NCBI RefSeq assembly: GCF_000426445.1
Contig: NZ_AUFJ01000012.1
Coordinates: 186,001-250,000 of the forward strand
Length of the DNA stretch: 64,000 bases
DNA from: Brevibacterium album DSM 18261
Lineage (GTDB): Bacteria; Actinomycetota; Actinomycetes; Actinomycetales; Brevibacteriaceae
Direction of reading: 5' to 3'
Every line of letters begins with the position of its first letter. Positions within the stretch are counted from its first letter, which is position 1. Position numbers and translations under genes: made by a program. Below, in pieces: positions 32,895-40,974 of this stretch. The notes under the pieces were generated by a model. That model was not told the origin of the DNA and searched no databases. It saw only the letters and a list, made by a program, of their open reading frames with translations.

Positions 32895-35086
32895 GCGCTC
32901 TGCACGCTTCCGGCGGGCCTGTCGGCCCCCGGTCACCCGAGGCCGGGTCCGCAGCGGCTCGGCCCGCCGTCGGGGCCCGCGCCGCCGAGGCCCGCCCGGT
33001 CCCGCATCCGGACGAGCCGCTGCTGCGGGTCGAGGATCTCCGCGTCGTCTTCGACGGGCCGCGCGGCTCCGTCACCGCGGTGGACTCCGTCTCGCTCACG
33101 GTCCGCCCGCGCGAGACGGTCGCAGTGGTCGGCGAGTCCGGCTCCGGCAAGTCCGTCACCGCCCGCACCGTCCTAGGGCTCTCGACGCCGCCGGGACGGG
33201 TCGCGGCCGGTGCCATCACCTTCGACGGCCGCAGCCTCGTGGGCCTGCGCGAGGAGGAGTGGCGCAGCGTGCGCGGCTCCCGCATCTCGATGGTCTTCCA
33301 GGACCCCATGCGCTCGCTCAACCCGACGATGAAGGTCGGGAAGCAGATCGAGGAGGCGCTGCGCCTGCACACGGACCTCGAGGGCGAGGCGCTCCACCGC
33401 AGGGCCGTCGAGCTGCTCGACGCCGTCAGGCTCACTGACCCCGCCCGCCGCGTCGACGAGTACCCGCACCAGCTCTCCGGGGGCATGCGGCAGCGCGTGA
33501 TGATCGCGCTCGCGCTCAGCTGCGGCCCGGGCCTGCTCATCGCGGACGAGCCCACCACGGCCCTCGACGTCACGACGCAGAAGCAGATCCTCGACCTCGT
33601 GCGGGACCTCCAGGACGAGTTCGGCATGGCGCTCATGCTCATCACGCACGACATCGCGCTCGCCTCGAACTACGCGGACACGCTCTACGTCATGCACGCG
33701 GGCCGGGTCGTGGAGAGCGGTCCGGCCGCGCGCGTGCTCTCGGACCCGCAGGAGGCCTACACCCGCGGACTGCTCGACTCCGTGCTGGACATGGACGCAC
33801 CGCGCCCGGACGCCGCCGGTGCGGCGGCTGCCGCCGAGGCGGGAGGGGCCCGACAGCCGTACGGCGCCTCGGGCACCGCCTCGCCCACCGGGAACGACGC
33901 CGCCCCTGACGTCCTCCTCTCCGTCCGCGGGCTCGAGCAGGAGTTCCGGCTCAGCGGCCCCGCGGGAGGCACGGTGCGGGCACTCGACGGCGTGTCCTTC
34001 GACGTGCGACGCGGGGAGACGCTGAGCATCGTGGGCGAGTCCGGCAGCGGCAAGTCCACCACCGCGCGGGCGATCCTCCGGGCGCCGGCGCCCACCGGGG
34101 GCTCGGTCGTGTTCGAAGGGACCGACCTCACGGAGCTCTCGCGCGAGCGGCTGCGCCAGGTGCGCACGGACATGCAGATGGTGTTCCAGGATCCCTTCTC
34201 CTCGCTCAACCCCGGCTGGAAGGTGCGCGACATCATCGCCGAGCCCCTCCGGGTGAACGGGGTGGGCACGGCCCGCGAACGCGCGCGGAGGGTCGAGGAG
34301 CTCCTGAGCCTCGTGGGACTCGATCCGGCGACCTTCGCACAGCGCACGCCCCGGCAGATGTCCGGCGGCCAGGCGCAGCGCGTGGGCATCGCCCGGGCGC
34401 TCGCCCTCGACCCCAAACTCCTCATCTGCGACGAGTCCGTCTCCAGCCTCGATGTGACGATCCAGGCGCAGGTGCTCGAGCTCTTCGCCCGGCTGGGGCG
34501 CGAACTGGGGCTCACGTACCTCTTCATCGCCCACGACCTCGCGGTGGTGCGCCGCATCAGCGATCGCGTGGGTGTGATGTTCCGCGGCCGCCTCGTGGAG
34601 CTGGGGCCCGCCGAGGCCGTCTGCTCCGCTCCCGCGCACCCGTACACGCGTGCGCTGCTGGAGGCCGTGCCGCGGGTGGTGAGGGATAGGCCCGAGTTCG
34701 GTGGTGCGGGTCCCGAGGGCCGGGCCGGATCGCGCTCAGACCCGGCCGGCGGGGCCGGTTCGCACCCGGCTCCATCCCCTGCCGAGGGCGGGGGCGGAGC
34801 GCATCCCGACCCCGCCGCGCACGGAGCGGCGGGGGAGGCGGGGAGCGGCCTCGGCGGCGGGCCTCAGGAACGCGTGCGCGGAACCGCAGCGGCCGCCCTG
34901 CGCGAACTGCTCGTGCGGGAGGCCGGTGAGCCGCTGGGTGCCGACTGCGTGTACGCGGCACCGGAGTGCGCGGGTGAGCATCCGCCCATGCACGAGGTGG
35001 CCCCGGGGCATTACGCCGCCTGCCACTCGCAGGCGGCGCTGGATGCGCAGAGAGCGGAACCCACAGGCGCGGAGGAGAACCGATGA
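32891..35086 (+). CDS. Fused double ABC ATPase (DppD-DppF type)
   Basis: A 731-residue protein with two nucleotide-binding domains. First: Walker A VGESGSGKSVTART, signature LSGGMRQRVMIALAL, Walker B LLIADEPTTALD. Second: VGESGSGKSTTARA, MSGGQAQRVGIARAL, LLICDESVSSLD. The second signature starts with M instead of L. A Gly/Pro/Ala-rich disordered linker follows the second domain, then a Cys-containing oligopeptide-type tail (ADCVYAAPECAG). In most systems these are two genes; here they are one chain. It powers the two permeases. It overlaps the MBL gene by four bases (ATGA). Confidence 0.9.
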   Translation: MSALHASGGPVGPRSPEAGSAAARPAVGARAAEARPVPHPDEPLLRVEDLRVVFDGPRGSVTAVDSVSLTVRPRETVAVVGESGSGKSVTARTVLGLSTPPGRVAAGAITFDGRSLVGLREEEWRSVRGSRISMVFQDPMRSLNPTMKVGKQIEEALRLHTDLEGEALHRRAVELLDAVRLTDPARRVDEYPHQLSGGMRQRVMIALALSCGPGLLIADEPTTALDVTTQKQILDLVRDLQDEFGMALMLITHDIALASNYADTLYVMHAGRVVESGPAARVLSDPQEAYTRGLLDSVLDMDAPRPDAAGAAAAAEAGGARQPYGASGTASPTGNDAAPDVLLSVRGLEQEFRLSGPAGGTVRALDGVSFDVRRGETLSIVGESGSGKSTTARAILRAPAPTGGSVVFEGTDLTELSRERLRQVRTDMQMVFQDPFSSLNPGWKVRDIIAEPLRVNGVGTARERARRVEELLSLVGLDPATFAQRTPRQMSGGQAQRVGIARALALDPKLLICDESVSSLDVTIQAQVLELFARLGRELGLTYLFIAHDLAVVRRISDRVGVMFRGRLVELGPAEAVCSAPAHPYTRALLEAVPRVVRDRPEFGGAGPEGRAGSRSDPAGGAGSHPAPSPAEGGGGAHPDPAAHGAAGEAGSGLGGGPQERVRGTAAAALRELLVREAGEPLGADCVYAAPECAGEHPPMHEVAPGHYAACHSQAALDAQRAEPTGAEENR

Positions 35087-36888
35087 GTGAGAGCACAGAC
35101 AGGTACTGCGGTCCTGCGCCGGCCACGCGGACGGCCGCGAACGGCGCGGTCGCGGCGGCGGAGCTGATTCGCGACCGGCGGAGTGCGGGCGGTCCCGAAA
35201 CGCGCAGCCCGGACAGACCCGAGGCGCGCAGCCCCGGCGGGCCCAGGATCATCACCGTCGCCCCGGGCGTGCACACCTACGTGGGCGGTTCGATCGTCAA
35301 CCGCACCTTCATCGAGGGCGAGGACGGGGTGATCGTCTACGACACGGGCGTGGACCTCGCCGACGGCCGGCGCGCCCTTGCAGCGCTGCGCTCCGTCACC
35401 GACAAGCCCGTCGCCTGCGTGATCTACAGCCACAACCACTACGCGCACGGGACTCAGGCCTTCCTCGGGGACTCCGCCGAGGTGCCCGTCATCGGGCATC
35501 CCCGAGTCAACGGGAACCTCGCGCGCGGCGGGGACGCGATGGACTTCCCCGAGGCGGCCCCGGCGCTCGCGCTGCGCTTCCGCTTCCAGTTCGCCTCCTT
35601 CCTCCCGGAGACGGGACCGGACGCACCCGTGGGGGCCACCTACCCCTCGGCGACGCCGGCGGGGACGGTGCCGGTGAGCGTGCCCGTCGAGGACGGGCGG
35701 GAGATGACCGTCGCAGGCGTCCGGATGCAGTTCCTGACGGAGCACTGGACGGACTCGGACGACACACTCACGGTGTGGCTGCCGGATCTCGGCGTGGCGC
35801 TCAACAACTTCCTCTGGCCCACCATCCCGAACTTCTACTCCCTGCGCGGCACCGGGTTCCGCGATCCGCGCTCGTGGCGCGACGGCGTCCTGCAGCTGCG
35901 GGACCTGCAGCCGGAGCACCTCATCAGCACGCATGCGCGACCGGTGAGCGGGCGGGAGTGCGTCAGGGAGACGCTGGAGGGATACGCGGACGCGATCGCG
36001 CATACCTACGACCAGTCGATCCGGGGCATCCTGCACGGTCTGGGACCGGACGAGCTGCGCTCCTTCGTGCGCCTGCCGGAGCACCTCGCCTCCCAGGCGC
36101 ACAACCGCGACGGCTACGGGGAGACCCAGTACCAGCCGCCCTACGTCTACGAGCGCGTGCTGGGCTGGTACGACGGCCGCCCCGAGCACATCAACCCGCC
36201 GCCGCGGGAACTGGCGGGTACGCGGATCGTGGAGGGCTTCGGCGGACCGGCACGGGTGCGCGAGGCGGTGGCCGAGGCGCTGGAGCGCGGCGAGGCCTCG
36301 TGGGCGGCGGCCCTCGCCGGCCACCTGCTGGACGCGGACCCGGGCAGTCGCGCGCACCGCGAGCTCAAGGCCGCGACGCTGCGTGCGCTCGCGCAGCGGG
36401 CGGGCGGGACGATCGCCCGTCACTTCTATCTCACGCACGCCCGGCAGCTCGAGGGCACGGCGGTCATCCCGCCGTCCGAGCCCTGGACGGTCGCGGATGT
36501 GCTGCGGGCCCCGCCGCGCATGCACATCGACCACCTGCGAGTGCGGCTCGATCCGGAGAGGAGCGGGGAGACGGAGCGCTTCCTCGCCCTCACGCTCACG
36601 GATCGGGACACCCGCGCGGGCCTGCACCTGCGGCGTTCGGTGTGCGAGTACGTCGCGGACGTCGACCGCCACCCCTATGCCCCGGACGCGGAGCTCGAAC
36701 TGGACGCGCACACCTGGGCGCTGCTGCTCACCGGGGGGCTGAGCTGGGCGGATGCGATCGCCAAGGGTGCCGTGAGGGTGCGGGGCGAGGCGGCCGATGT
36801 GGTCGAGTTCTTCGGCTTCTTCGACCCGCAGCCCGGGCCGAGCGCCGCCGAGGCGGACGCGGCTGAAGCCGAGGTGGGGAATGCGTGA
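35083..36888 (+). CDS. Alkylsulfatase-like MBL-fold protein with altered metal ligands
   Basis: A 601-residue protein with the full three-part alkylsulfatase layout: MBL domain (about 60-350), dimerisation domain (350-480) and sterol-carrier-like C-terminal domain (about 485-590, MHIDHLRVRLDPERSGETER). However, the metal motif is SHNHYAHGTQ: the family aspartate of HxHxDH is alanine. The downstream AEN...HNL pair reads LNNFLWPTIPNFYSLRG, lacking the usual glutamate and histidine. This suggests loss of one metal site or a new chemistry. The gene sits inside an ABC transporter operon between the ATPase and the binding protein and overlaps both. It is therefore probably tied to the imported compound. 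No signal peptide is seen, so the product stays in the cytoplasm. Confidence 0.82.
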   Translation: MSESTDRYCGPAPATRTAANGAVAAAELIRDRRSAGGPETRSPDRPEARSPGGPRIITVAPGVHTYVGGSIVNRTFIEGEDGVIVYDTGVDLADGRRALAALRSVTDKPVACVIYSHNHYAHGTQAFLGDSAEVPVIGHPRVNGNLARGGDAMDFPEAAPALALRFRFQFASFLPETGPDAPVGATYPSATPAGTVPVSVPVEDGREMTVAGVRMQFLTEHWTDSDDTLTVWLPDLGVALNNFLWPTIPNFYSLRGTGFRDPRSWRDGVLQLRDLQPEHLISTHARPVSGRECVRETLEGYADAIAHTYDQSIRGILHGLGPDELRSFVRLPEHLASQAHNRDGYGETQYQPPYVYERVLGWYDGRPEHINPPPRELAGTRIVEGFGGPARVREAVAEALERGEASWAAALAGHLLDADPGSRAHRELKAATLRALAQRAGGTIARHFYLTHARQLEGTAVIPPSEPWTVADVLRAPPRMHIDHLRVRLDPERSGETERFLALTLTDRDTRAGLHLRRSVCEYVADVDRHPYAPDAELELDAHTWALLLTGGLSWADAIAKGAVRVRGEAADVVEFFGFFDPQPGPSAAEADAAEAEVGNA

Positions 36889-38491
36889 GAATCGGAAAGT
36901 GAGGGGATCCGGGGCCGGGTGCCGAGGCGGCCTCGGGCGCGGTCTGCGGGGGATCCTCGCCGCGGCGACGGCGCTCGTGCTCGCCGGCTGCGGCGCGGCC
37001 GCGGTGCCGGACGATCCCGATCCCCAACCGCAGTCCGGCGGCACGCTGACGGTGGGTGTCGAGGCCAGCTGGGTGTCGCTCGACCCGCTGCGGGCGACCA
37101 CGTACGTGAGCTACAGCGTGCTGCTGACGATGTACGAGCAGCTGTTCGACCTCACCGCCGAGGGCGAGGTCGTCCCCAATCTGGCGACGGGCTATGAGGT
37201 GAGCGAGGACGGGCTCACCTACACCGTCGCACTGCGGGAGGACGTCGAGTTCCAGGACGGCGAGCCCTTCGATGCGGACGCCGTCGTGACGAACGTGGAC
37301 CGCATGCGGGACCCGGCCAACGGCTGCTCCTGCCTGGGCGAGATGGGGATGCTCGAGGACGTCCGGGCGAAGGATCCGCACACCGTCGAGTTTCTGCTGA
37401 ACCGGCCGCACGCCGGCTTCCCCACGGCGGTGCTGGCCTCGGCGCCGGGCATGATGGCCTCGCCGGCGGCGATCGAGGCCTCGGGCGGCGACCTGGGCGC
37501 GAACCCCGTCGGCACCGGCCCGTTCCAGCTGGTGAGCGAGGTCGCTGACAGCTCCGTGAGGATGGAGGCATGGGAGGGGTACCGGGATCCGGAGCGGCCC
37601 TATCTGGACGGTGTGGAGTTCCGCGTCATCGCGGACACCGACTCGCGCTACTCCAGCCTGGCTTCGACCTCCATCGACGTCGCGGACAACGTGGCGCACA
37701 GCTGGGTGAGCGATGCGGAGCTGGACCCCTCGATCCGGCTGGATCCGCAGGGGGCCGTGGGCTCGAGCTTCGTCATGTTCAACACCGCCGAGGGGAGGCC
37801 GCTGGCCGACTCCGATGCGCGGCGTGCGGCCTGCATGGCCCTCGACACGGAGCTCATGGACGAGGTCTTCTACGGCGGGACGCGGCTGACCGGCCAGGAA
37901 TCGCCGTTCCCCACCGGCAGCGCCTGGGACATGGGGCAGGTGGAGGGGTACCCGAGGTTCGACCAGGAGGGCGCGCGGTCCCTCGTCGACGAGCTGGGAG
38001 GTCTGAGCTTCGACCTGCAGATCAGCGCGAACCCGGAGAACACCCGGACGGCTCAGGCGATCGAGGCGCAGTGGCGGACGGTGGGGATCGACGCGCGGAT
38101 CCGCCCCACGGACCAGCCCACGCTGGTGGAGAACGCGTTCGCCCACGACTTCGACGCACTGCTCTACCGCTGGCGCGGTGCGATGGACCCGGACGGGAAC
38201 GTCAACCGCTGGTTCAACAGCGCGCTCGCCACGCCGGATGCTCCCAGCTCGAACTACAACCTCGTGTCCGACGAGGAGCTCGACGGGCTCATGCTCGCCG
38301 CGGCGGCGGAGCGCGATCCGCAGGCGCGCATGGAGAAGTACCGGGAGGTGTCGCTCAAGCTCGCGGAGATCACCCCGTACTGCTACCTGTGGGGCGCGGA
38401 CTGGATGCGGATGAGCCTCGTCAACGTCCACGGCATCCCCGCACGGCCGGACAACATCATGCTCCTGCGCGACGCCTACAAGGTGGAGTGA
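36881..38491 (+). CDS. ABC transporter substrate-binding lipoprotein (SBP family 5)
   Basis: A 536-residue extracellular lipoprotein. The signal, with twin-arginine-like basic residues, ends in the lipobox VLAGC. Family motifs follow: SGGTLTVGVEASWVSLDPLR, then LTYTVALREDVEFQDGEPFD, and GANPVGTGPFQL near residue 210. Start ATG 36881 overlaps the end of the MBL gene by eight bases. It is the last gene of the operon, which is unusual for a binding protein, normally the most abundant and first. It probably captures the solute for the two permeases. Confidence 0.88.
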   Translation: MRENRKVRGSGAGCRGGLGRGLRGILAAATALVLAGCGAAAVPDDPDPQPQSGGTLTVGVEASWVSLDPLRATTYVSYSVLLTMYEQLFDLTAEGEVVPNLATGYEVSEDGLTYTVALREDVEFQDGEPFDADAVVTNVDRMRDPANGCSCLGEMGMLEDVRAKDPHTVEFLLNRPHAGFPTAVLASAPGMMASPAAIEASGGDLGANPVGTGPFQLVSEVADSSVRMEAWEGYRDPERPYLDGVEFRVIADTDSRYSSLASTSIDVADNVAHSWVSDAELDPSIRLDPQGAVGSSFVMFNTAEGRPLADSDARRAACMALDTELMDEVFYGGTRLTGQESPFPTGSAWDMGQVEGYPRFDQEGARSLVDELGGLSFDLQISANPENTRTAQAIEAQWRTVGIDARIRPTDQPTLVENAFAHDFDALLYRWRGAMDPDGNVNRWFNSALATPDAPSSNYNLVSDEELDGLMLAAAAERDPQARMEKYREVSLKLAEITPYCYLWGADWMRMSLVNVHGIPARPDNIMLLRDAYKVE

Positions 38492-38542
38492 GCACTTCTC
38501 ACCTCCCCGCCCTCCTCCCACGTGTGAGCGCCCCACTTCCCC

Positions 38543-38603
38543 GCCGAGTGAGCGGTTCCTGTCGGTCTCAGACCCGAATTCCGACAGGAATTGCTCACTC
38601 GGC
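38543..38603. repeat. Hairpin repeat, copy 1 (downstream of the ABC operon)
   Basis: Arms 38543-38565 and 38581-38603 pair over 23 bases with two G.T mismatches that still pair in RNA. The loop is 15 bases beginning TCTCAGAC. A close copy of the whole element lies at 39206-39272, on the other side of the macrodomain gene. Possible roles: terminators, or ends of a small mobilised unit. Confidence 0.6.
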
Positions 38604-38658
38604 TGGGGGCGTGAGGGACGTGGGGGAGGGGAGGGGTGTTGGGGAGGGGGATGCTCGC

Positions 38659-39171
38659 TCAGGTGTGTGGGGACTGCTGCAGCCGGGCCTGCACGAGCGC
38701 GTGGAGGTCCGCGCTGAAGGAGACGATGCGGGCCTCCTCCACCTTGCTCGGGATGTCGCGGAGCGTGTCGACCGCCGCGGCGACCGCGTCCTCCCGCGGC
38801 CAGCCGTAGACCCCGGCGCTGATGAGCGGGAACGCCACGCTGCGTGCGCCGAGCTCGTCCGCGACCTCGAGCACGCGGCGGTAGCAGGAGACGAGCAGGT
38901 CGCGGTCCCGCTGGCCGGAGGTGAAGTCCGGCCCGACGGTGTGGATGACCCAGCGTGCCGGCAGCGTGCCCGCGGTCGTCCAGCCTGCCTCACCGGTGGG
39001 CAGGCCGTGGGGGAAGCGCGCGATGCAGTCCGCGAGGACGGCGTGTCCGCCTGCGCGGTGGATCGCGCCGTCCACCCCGCCTCCGCCGCGCATCGCCGTG
39101 TTCGCGGCGTTGACGATCGCATCGACGTGCTGCTCCGTGATGTCGCCGCGCACCGCAGTGATCTCAGCCAT
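38659..39171 (-). CDS. Macrodomain protein, MacroD-type ADP-ribose hydrolase
   Basis: A 170-residue single macrodomain. ADP-ribose-binding features are visible: VRGDITEQHVDAIVNAANTA (residues 6-25), MRGGGGVDGAIHRAGG (26-41) and VAFPLISAGVYGWPREDAV near 120-138. MacroD-type enzymes remove ADP-ribose from proteins or deacetylate O-acetyl-ADP-ribose. ATG 39171 follows GGGAG. It stands alone on the minus strand between two opposite-strand units, bracketed by two copies of the same hairpin repeat. This isolation and bracketing are unusual. A link to Fic or defence genes in the window is possible but unproven. Confidence 0.88.
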   Translation of the reverse strand: MAEITAVRGDITEQHVDAIVNAANTAMRGGGGVDGAIHRAGGHAVLADCIARFPHGLPTGEAGWTTAGTLPARWVIHTVGPDFTSGQRDRDLLVSCYRRVLEVADELGARSVAFPLISAGVYGWPREDAVAAAVDTLRDIPSKVEEARIVSFSADLHALVQARLQQSPHT

Positions 39172-39205
39172 GCTCCCAGTGTGGCACGCGGGGCCCCTTC
39201 CCCGA

Positions 39206-39272
39206 TCCGTCGAGTGAGCGGTTCCTGTCGGTCTCAGACTTGGAATCCGACAGGAATCGCTCACTCGACGGA
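39206..39272. repeat. Hairpin repeat, copy 2 (upstream of the macrodomain gene)
   Basis: Arms 39206-39231 and 39247-39272 pair over 26 bases with one G.T mismatch, around a 15-base loop starting TCTCAGAC. It is nearly the same element as 38543-38603. Together they bracket the macrodomain gene, whose start lies 35 bases from this copy, so this one overlaps the promoter area. Confidence 0.6.
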
Positions 39273-39322
39273 GAAGTGGTAGGCGCTCACTCGACGTGGG
39301 GCGGGAGTGGGGCGCTCACGCC

Positions 39323-40747
39323 TCACCCCAGTGCAGGCCGGGTCCGCCAGAAGCCCGTGGCCTCCTCGAACGCCTCGGCGGCATCGAGCAGGAGCCCGTC
39401 GCCGAACTCCCCGGAGACCATCTGCAGGCCCACGGGCAGTCCCGAGGAGGAGAAGCCGCCGGGCACGGAGAGGCAGGGCAGGCCGGTGGCGCTGATGAGC
39501 GTGGCGGCGCGCATCCAGTCGAGGTAGTGGGGGGTCGCGACACCCTCCACGGAGACGGGGAACTCGAGCTCGGCGTCGAAGGGCAGCACCTGCACGGCGG
39601 GGGTGAGGAGGAGGTCGAACTCGGAGAAGAACTGCGTCGTCGCCGCCCGCAGGCGGGCGCGGGCGGCCCCGGCGGAGAAGAGCTCGTCGACCGTGAGCCG
39701 CAGGCCGTGCTCCACGTTCTCCCGCATGGTCTCCTTGATCTCGTCGCCGCGGGCGCGCACGAGCTCGCCGTAGGAGGCCGCGAAGTCGTAGGCGCGGGCG
39801 GTGAGGAACACCTCGTCGGCGTCGCGGAGGTCCGGCGTCGCCTCGACGACGTCTGCCCCCAGCCCCTCGAGGACGGCGAGCTGCGGTTCGAGCACGCGCA
39901 GCACCTCCGCTTCGACGGGCACGTCGAGGCCGAAGTCCGCCGTCCAGCCCACGCGCAGTCCGCTGAGATCGTGCCTGCGCCGAGCGGCATAGGCGCCGTC
40001 CTCGGGCGCGGGGTGCGGGCTCTGCTCATGCGCGCCGGTGACGGTGCGCATGAGCATGCGCACGTCCTCGACCCGGCGGCCCAGGAAGCCCTGCCGTGAG
40101 ACCCAGGCCCAGGGATTGGCCGACGGCCACAGCGGGATCCGGCCCTGATCGGGGCGATATCCCACGAGGTTGCAGAAGGACCCGGGCGTGCGCAGGGAGC
40201 CTCCGGTGTCCGAGCCGTCGCCGGCCGGCTGGATGCCCGCGGCGATGGCCGCGGCCGCGCCCCCGCTGCTGCCGCCGGCGCTGCGGCTGCGGTCATAGGG
40301 GTTCACGGTCGTGCCGAACAGCGGATTGAAGGTGTGTGAGCCGGCCGCGAACTCCGGCACGTTGTTCTTGCCGGAGGAGACCACACCGGCGGCCTGGAGA
40401 CGGTCGACGATGAGCGCGTTCCGCTCCGGGACGCTGTCCGCGAAGAGCGGGGAGCCCAGCGTGGTGCGGATGCCCTTGGTCGCGATCGAGTCCTTGTGGG
40501 TCATCGGCACGCCGCACAGCTCCGGGGCCGGGGGCGCACTGCCCTCGGCGGCCGCGCGGAGACGCGCATCGGCCTGCCGCGCGCGCTCCCGGGCGCCGTC
40601 CTCGTCGAGGGTGACGACGGCATTCACGGCGCCGTTGACCTCCCCGATCCGCGCCAGATGGGCATCGAGCGCCTCCCCCGCGGTGATCTCCCCGGACCGG
40701 AGCGCGGCCGAGAGCTCGGTCAGGGTGAGCGAGGGGAATTCGGTCAT
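39323..40747 (-). CDS. Amidase signature family hydrolase
   Basis: A 474-residue amidase. Lys of the Ser-cisSer-Lys triad is in VPMTHKDSIATKG (about 84-96). The cis-Ser loop SAGGSSGGAAAAIAAG and the nucleophile loop GDGSDTGGSLRTPGSF lie at about residues 155-195. ATG 40747 follows AAGGAG. It is divergent from an AbgT-type transporter across 227 bases that contain a GCATGC palindrome pair. This fits a module that imports and then hydrolyses an amide such as an acyl- or aminoacyl-conjugate. It is a different paralogue from the amidase at 11676-13196. Confidence 0.88.
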   Translation of the reverse strand: MTEFPSLTLTELSAALRSGEITAGEALDAHLARIGEVNGAVNAVVTLDEDGARERARQADARLRAAAEGSAPPAPELCGVPMTHKDSIATKGIRTTLGSPLFADSVPERNALIVDRLQAAGVVSSGKNNVPEFAAGSHTFNPLFGTTVNPYDRSRSAGGSSGGAAAAIAAGIQPAGDGSDTGGSLRTPGSFCNLVGYRPDQGRIPLWPSANPWAWVSRQGFLGRRVEDVRMLMRTVTGAHEQSPHPAPEDGAYAARRRHDLSGLRVGWTADFGLDVPVEAEVLRVLEPQLAVLEGLGADVVEATPDLRDADEVFLTARAYDFAASYGELVRARGDEIKETMRENVEHGLRLTVDELFSAGAARARLRAATTQFFSEFDLLLTPAVQVLPFDAELEFPVSVEGVATPHYLDWMRAATLISATGLPCLSVPGGFSSSGLPVGLQMVSGEFGDGLLLDAAEAFEEATGFWRTRPALG

Positions 40748-40772
40748 GACTGGCTCCTTCGGCGAGGCGGGC

Positions 40773-40788
40773 GCATGCGGGTGCATGC
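40773..40788. promoter_or_regulatory. GCATGC palindrome pair in the amidase/AbgT divergent region
   Basis: GCATGC at 40773-40778 and again at 40783-40788, separated by GGGT, form a 16-base inverted pair just upstream of the amidase start. It is a candidate operator for the divergent amidase and AbgT genes. The regulator is unknown; the Lrp-type gene at 42577-43581 is the nearest candidate. Confidence 0.35.
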
Positions 40789-40974
40789 CTCGGCGTCAGT
40801 ATTGCGCCCGCGCCCCGCAGGCGGCACAGCCGTGGACCGCGATGCGCGCAGGGTGCGGGATTCGGCCACGAACGAGGCCGTGTCCCGCCGTTCGGCCCTT
40901 GAGGGCCCGTCTGCGCTGGTGCGCGGGCGCCTCACTCGCAGAATGTGAGGGGCATCACCATCGAAGGAGAACCC

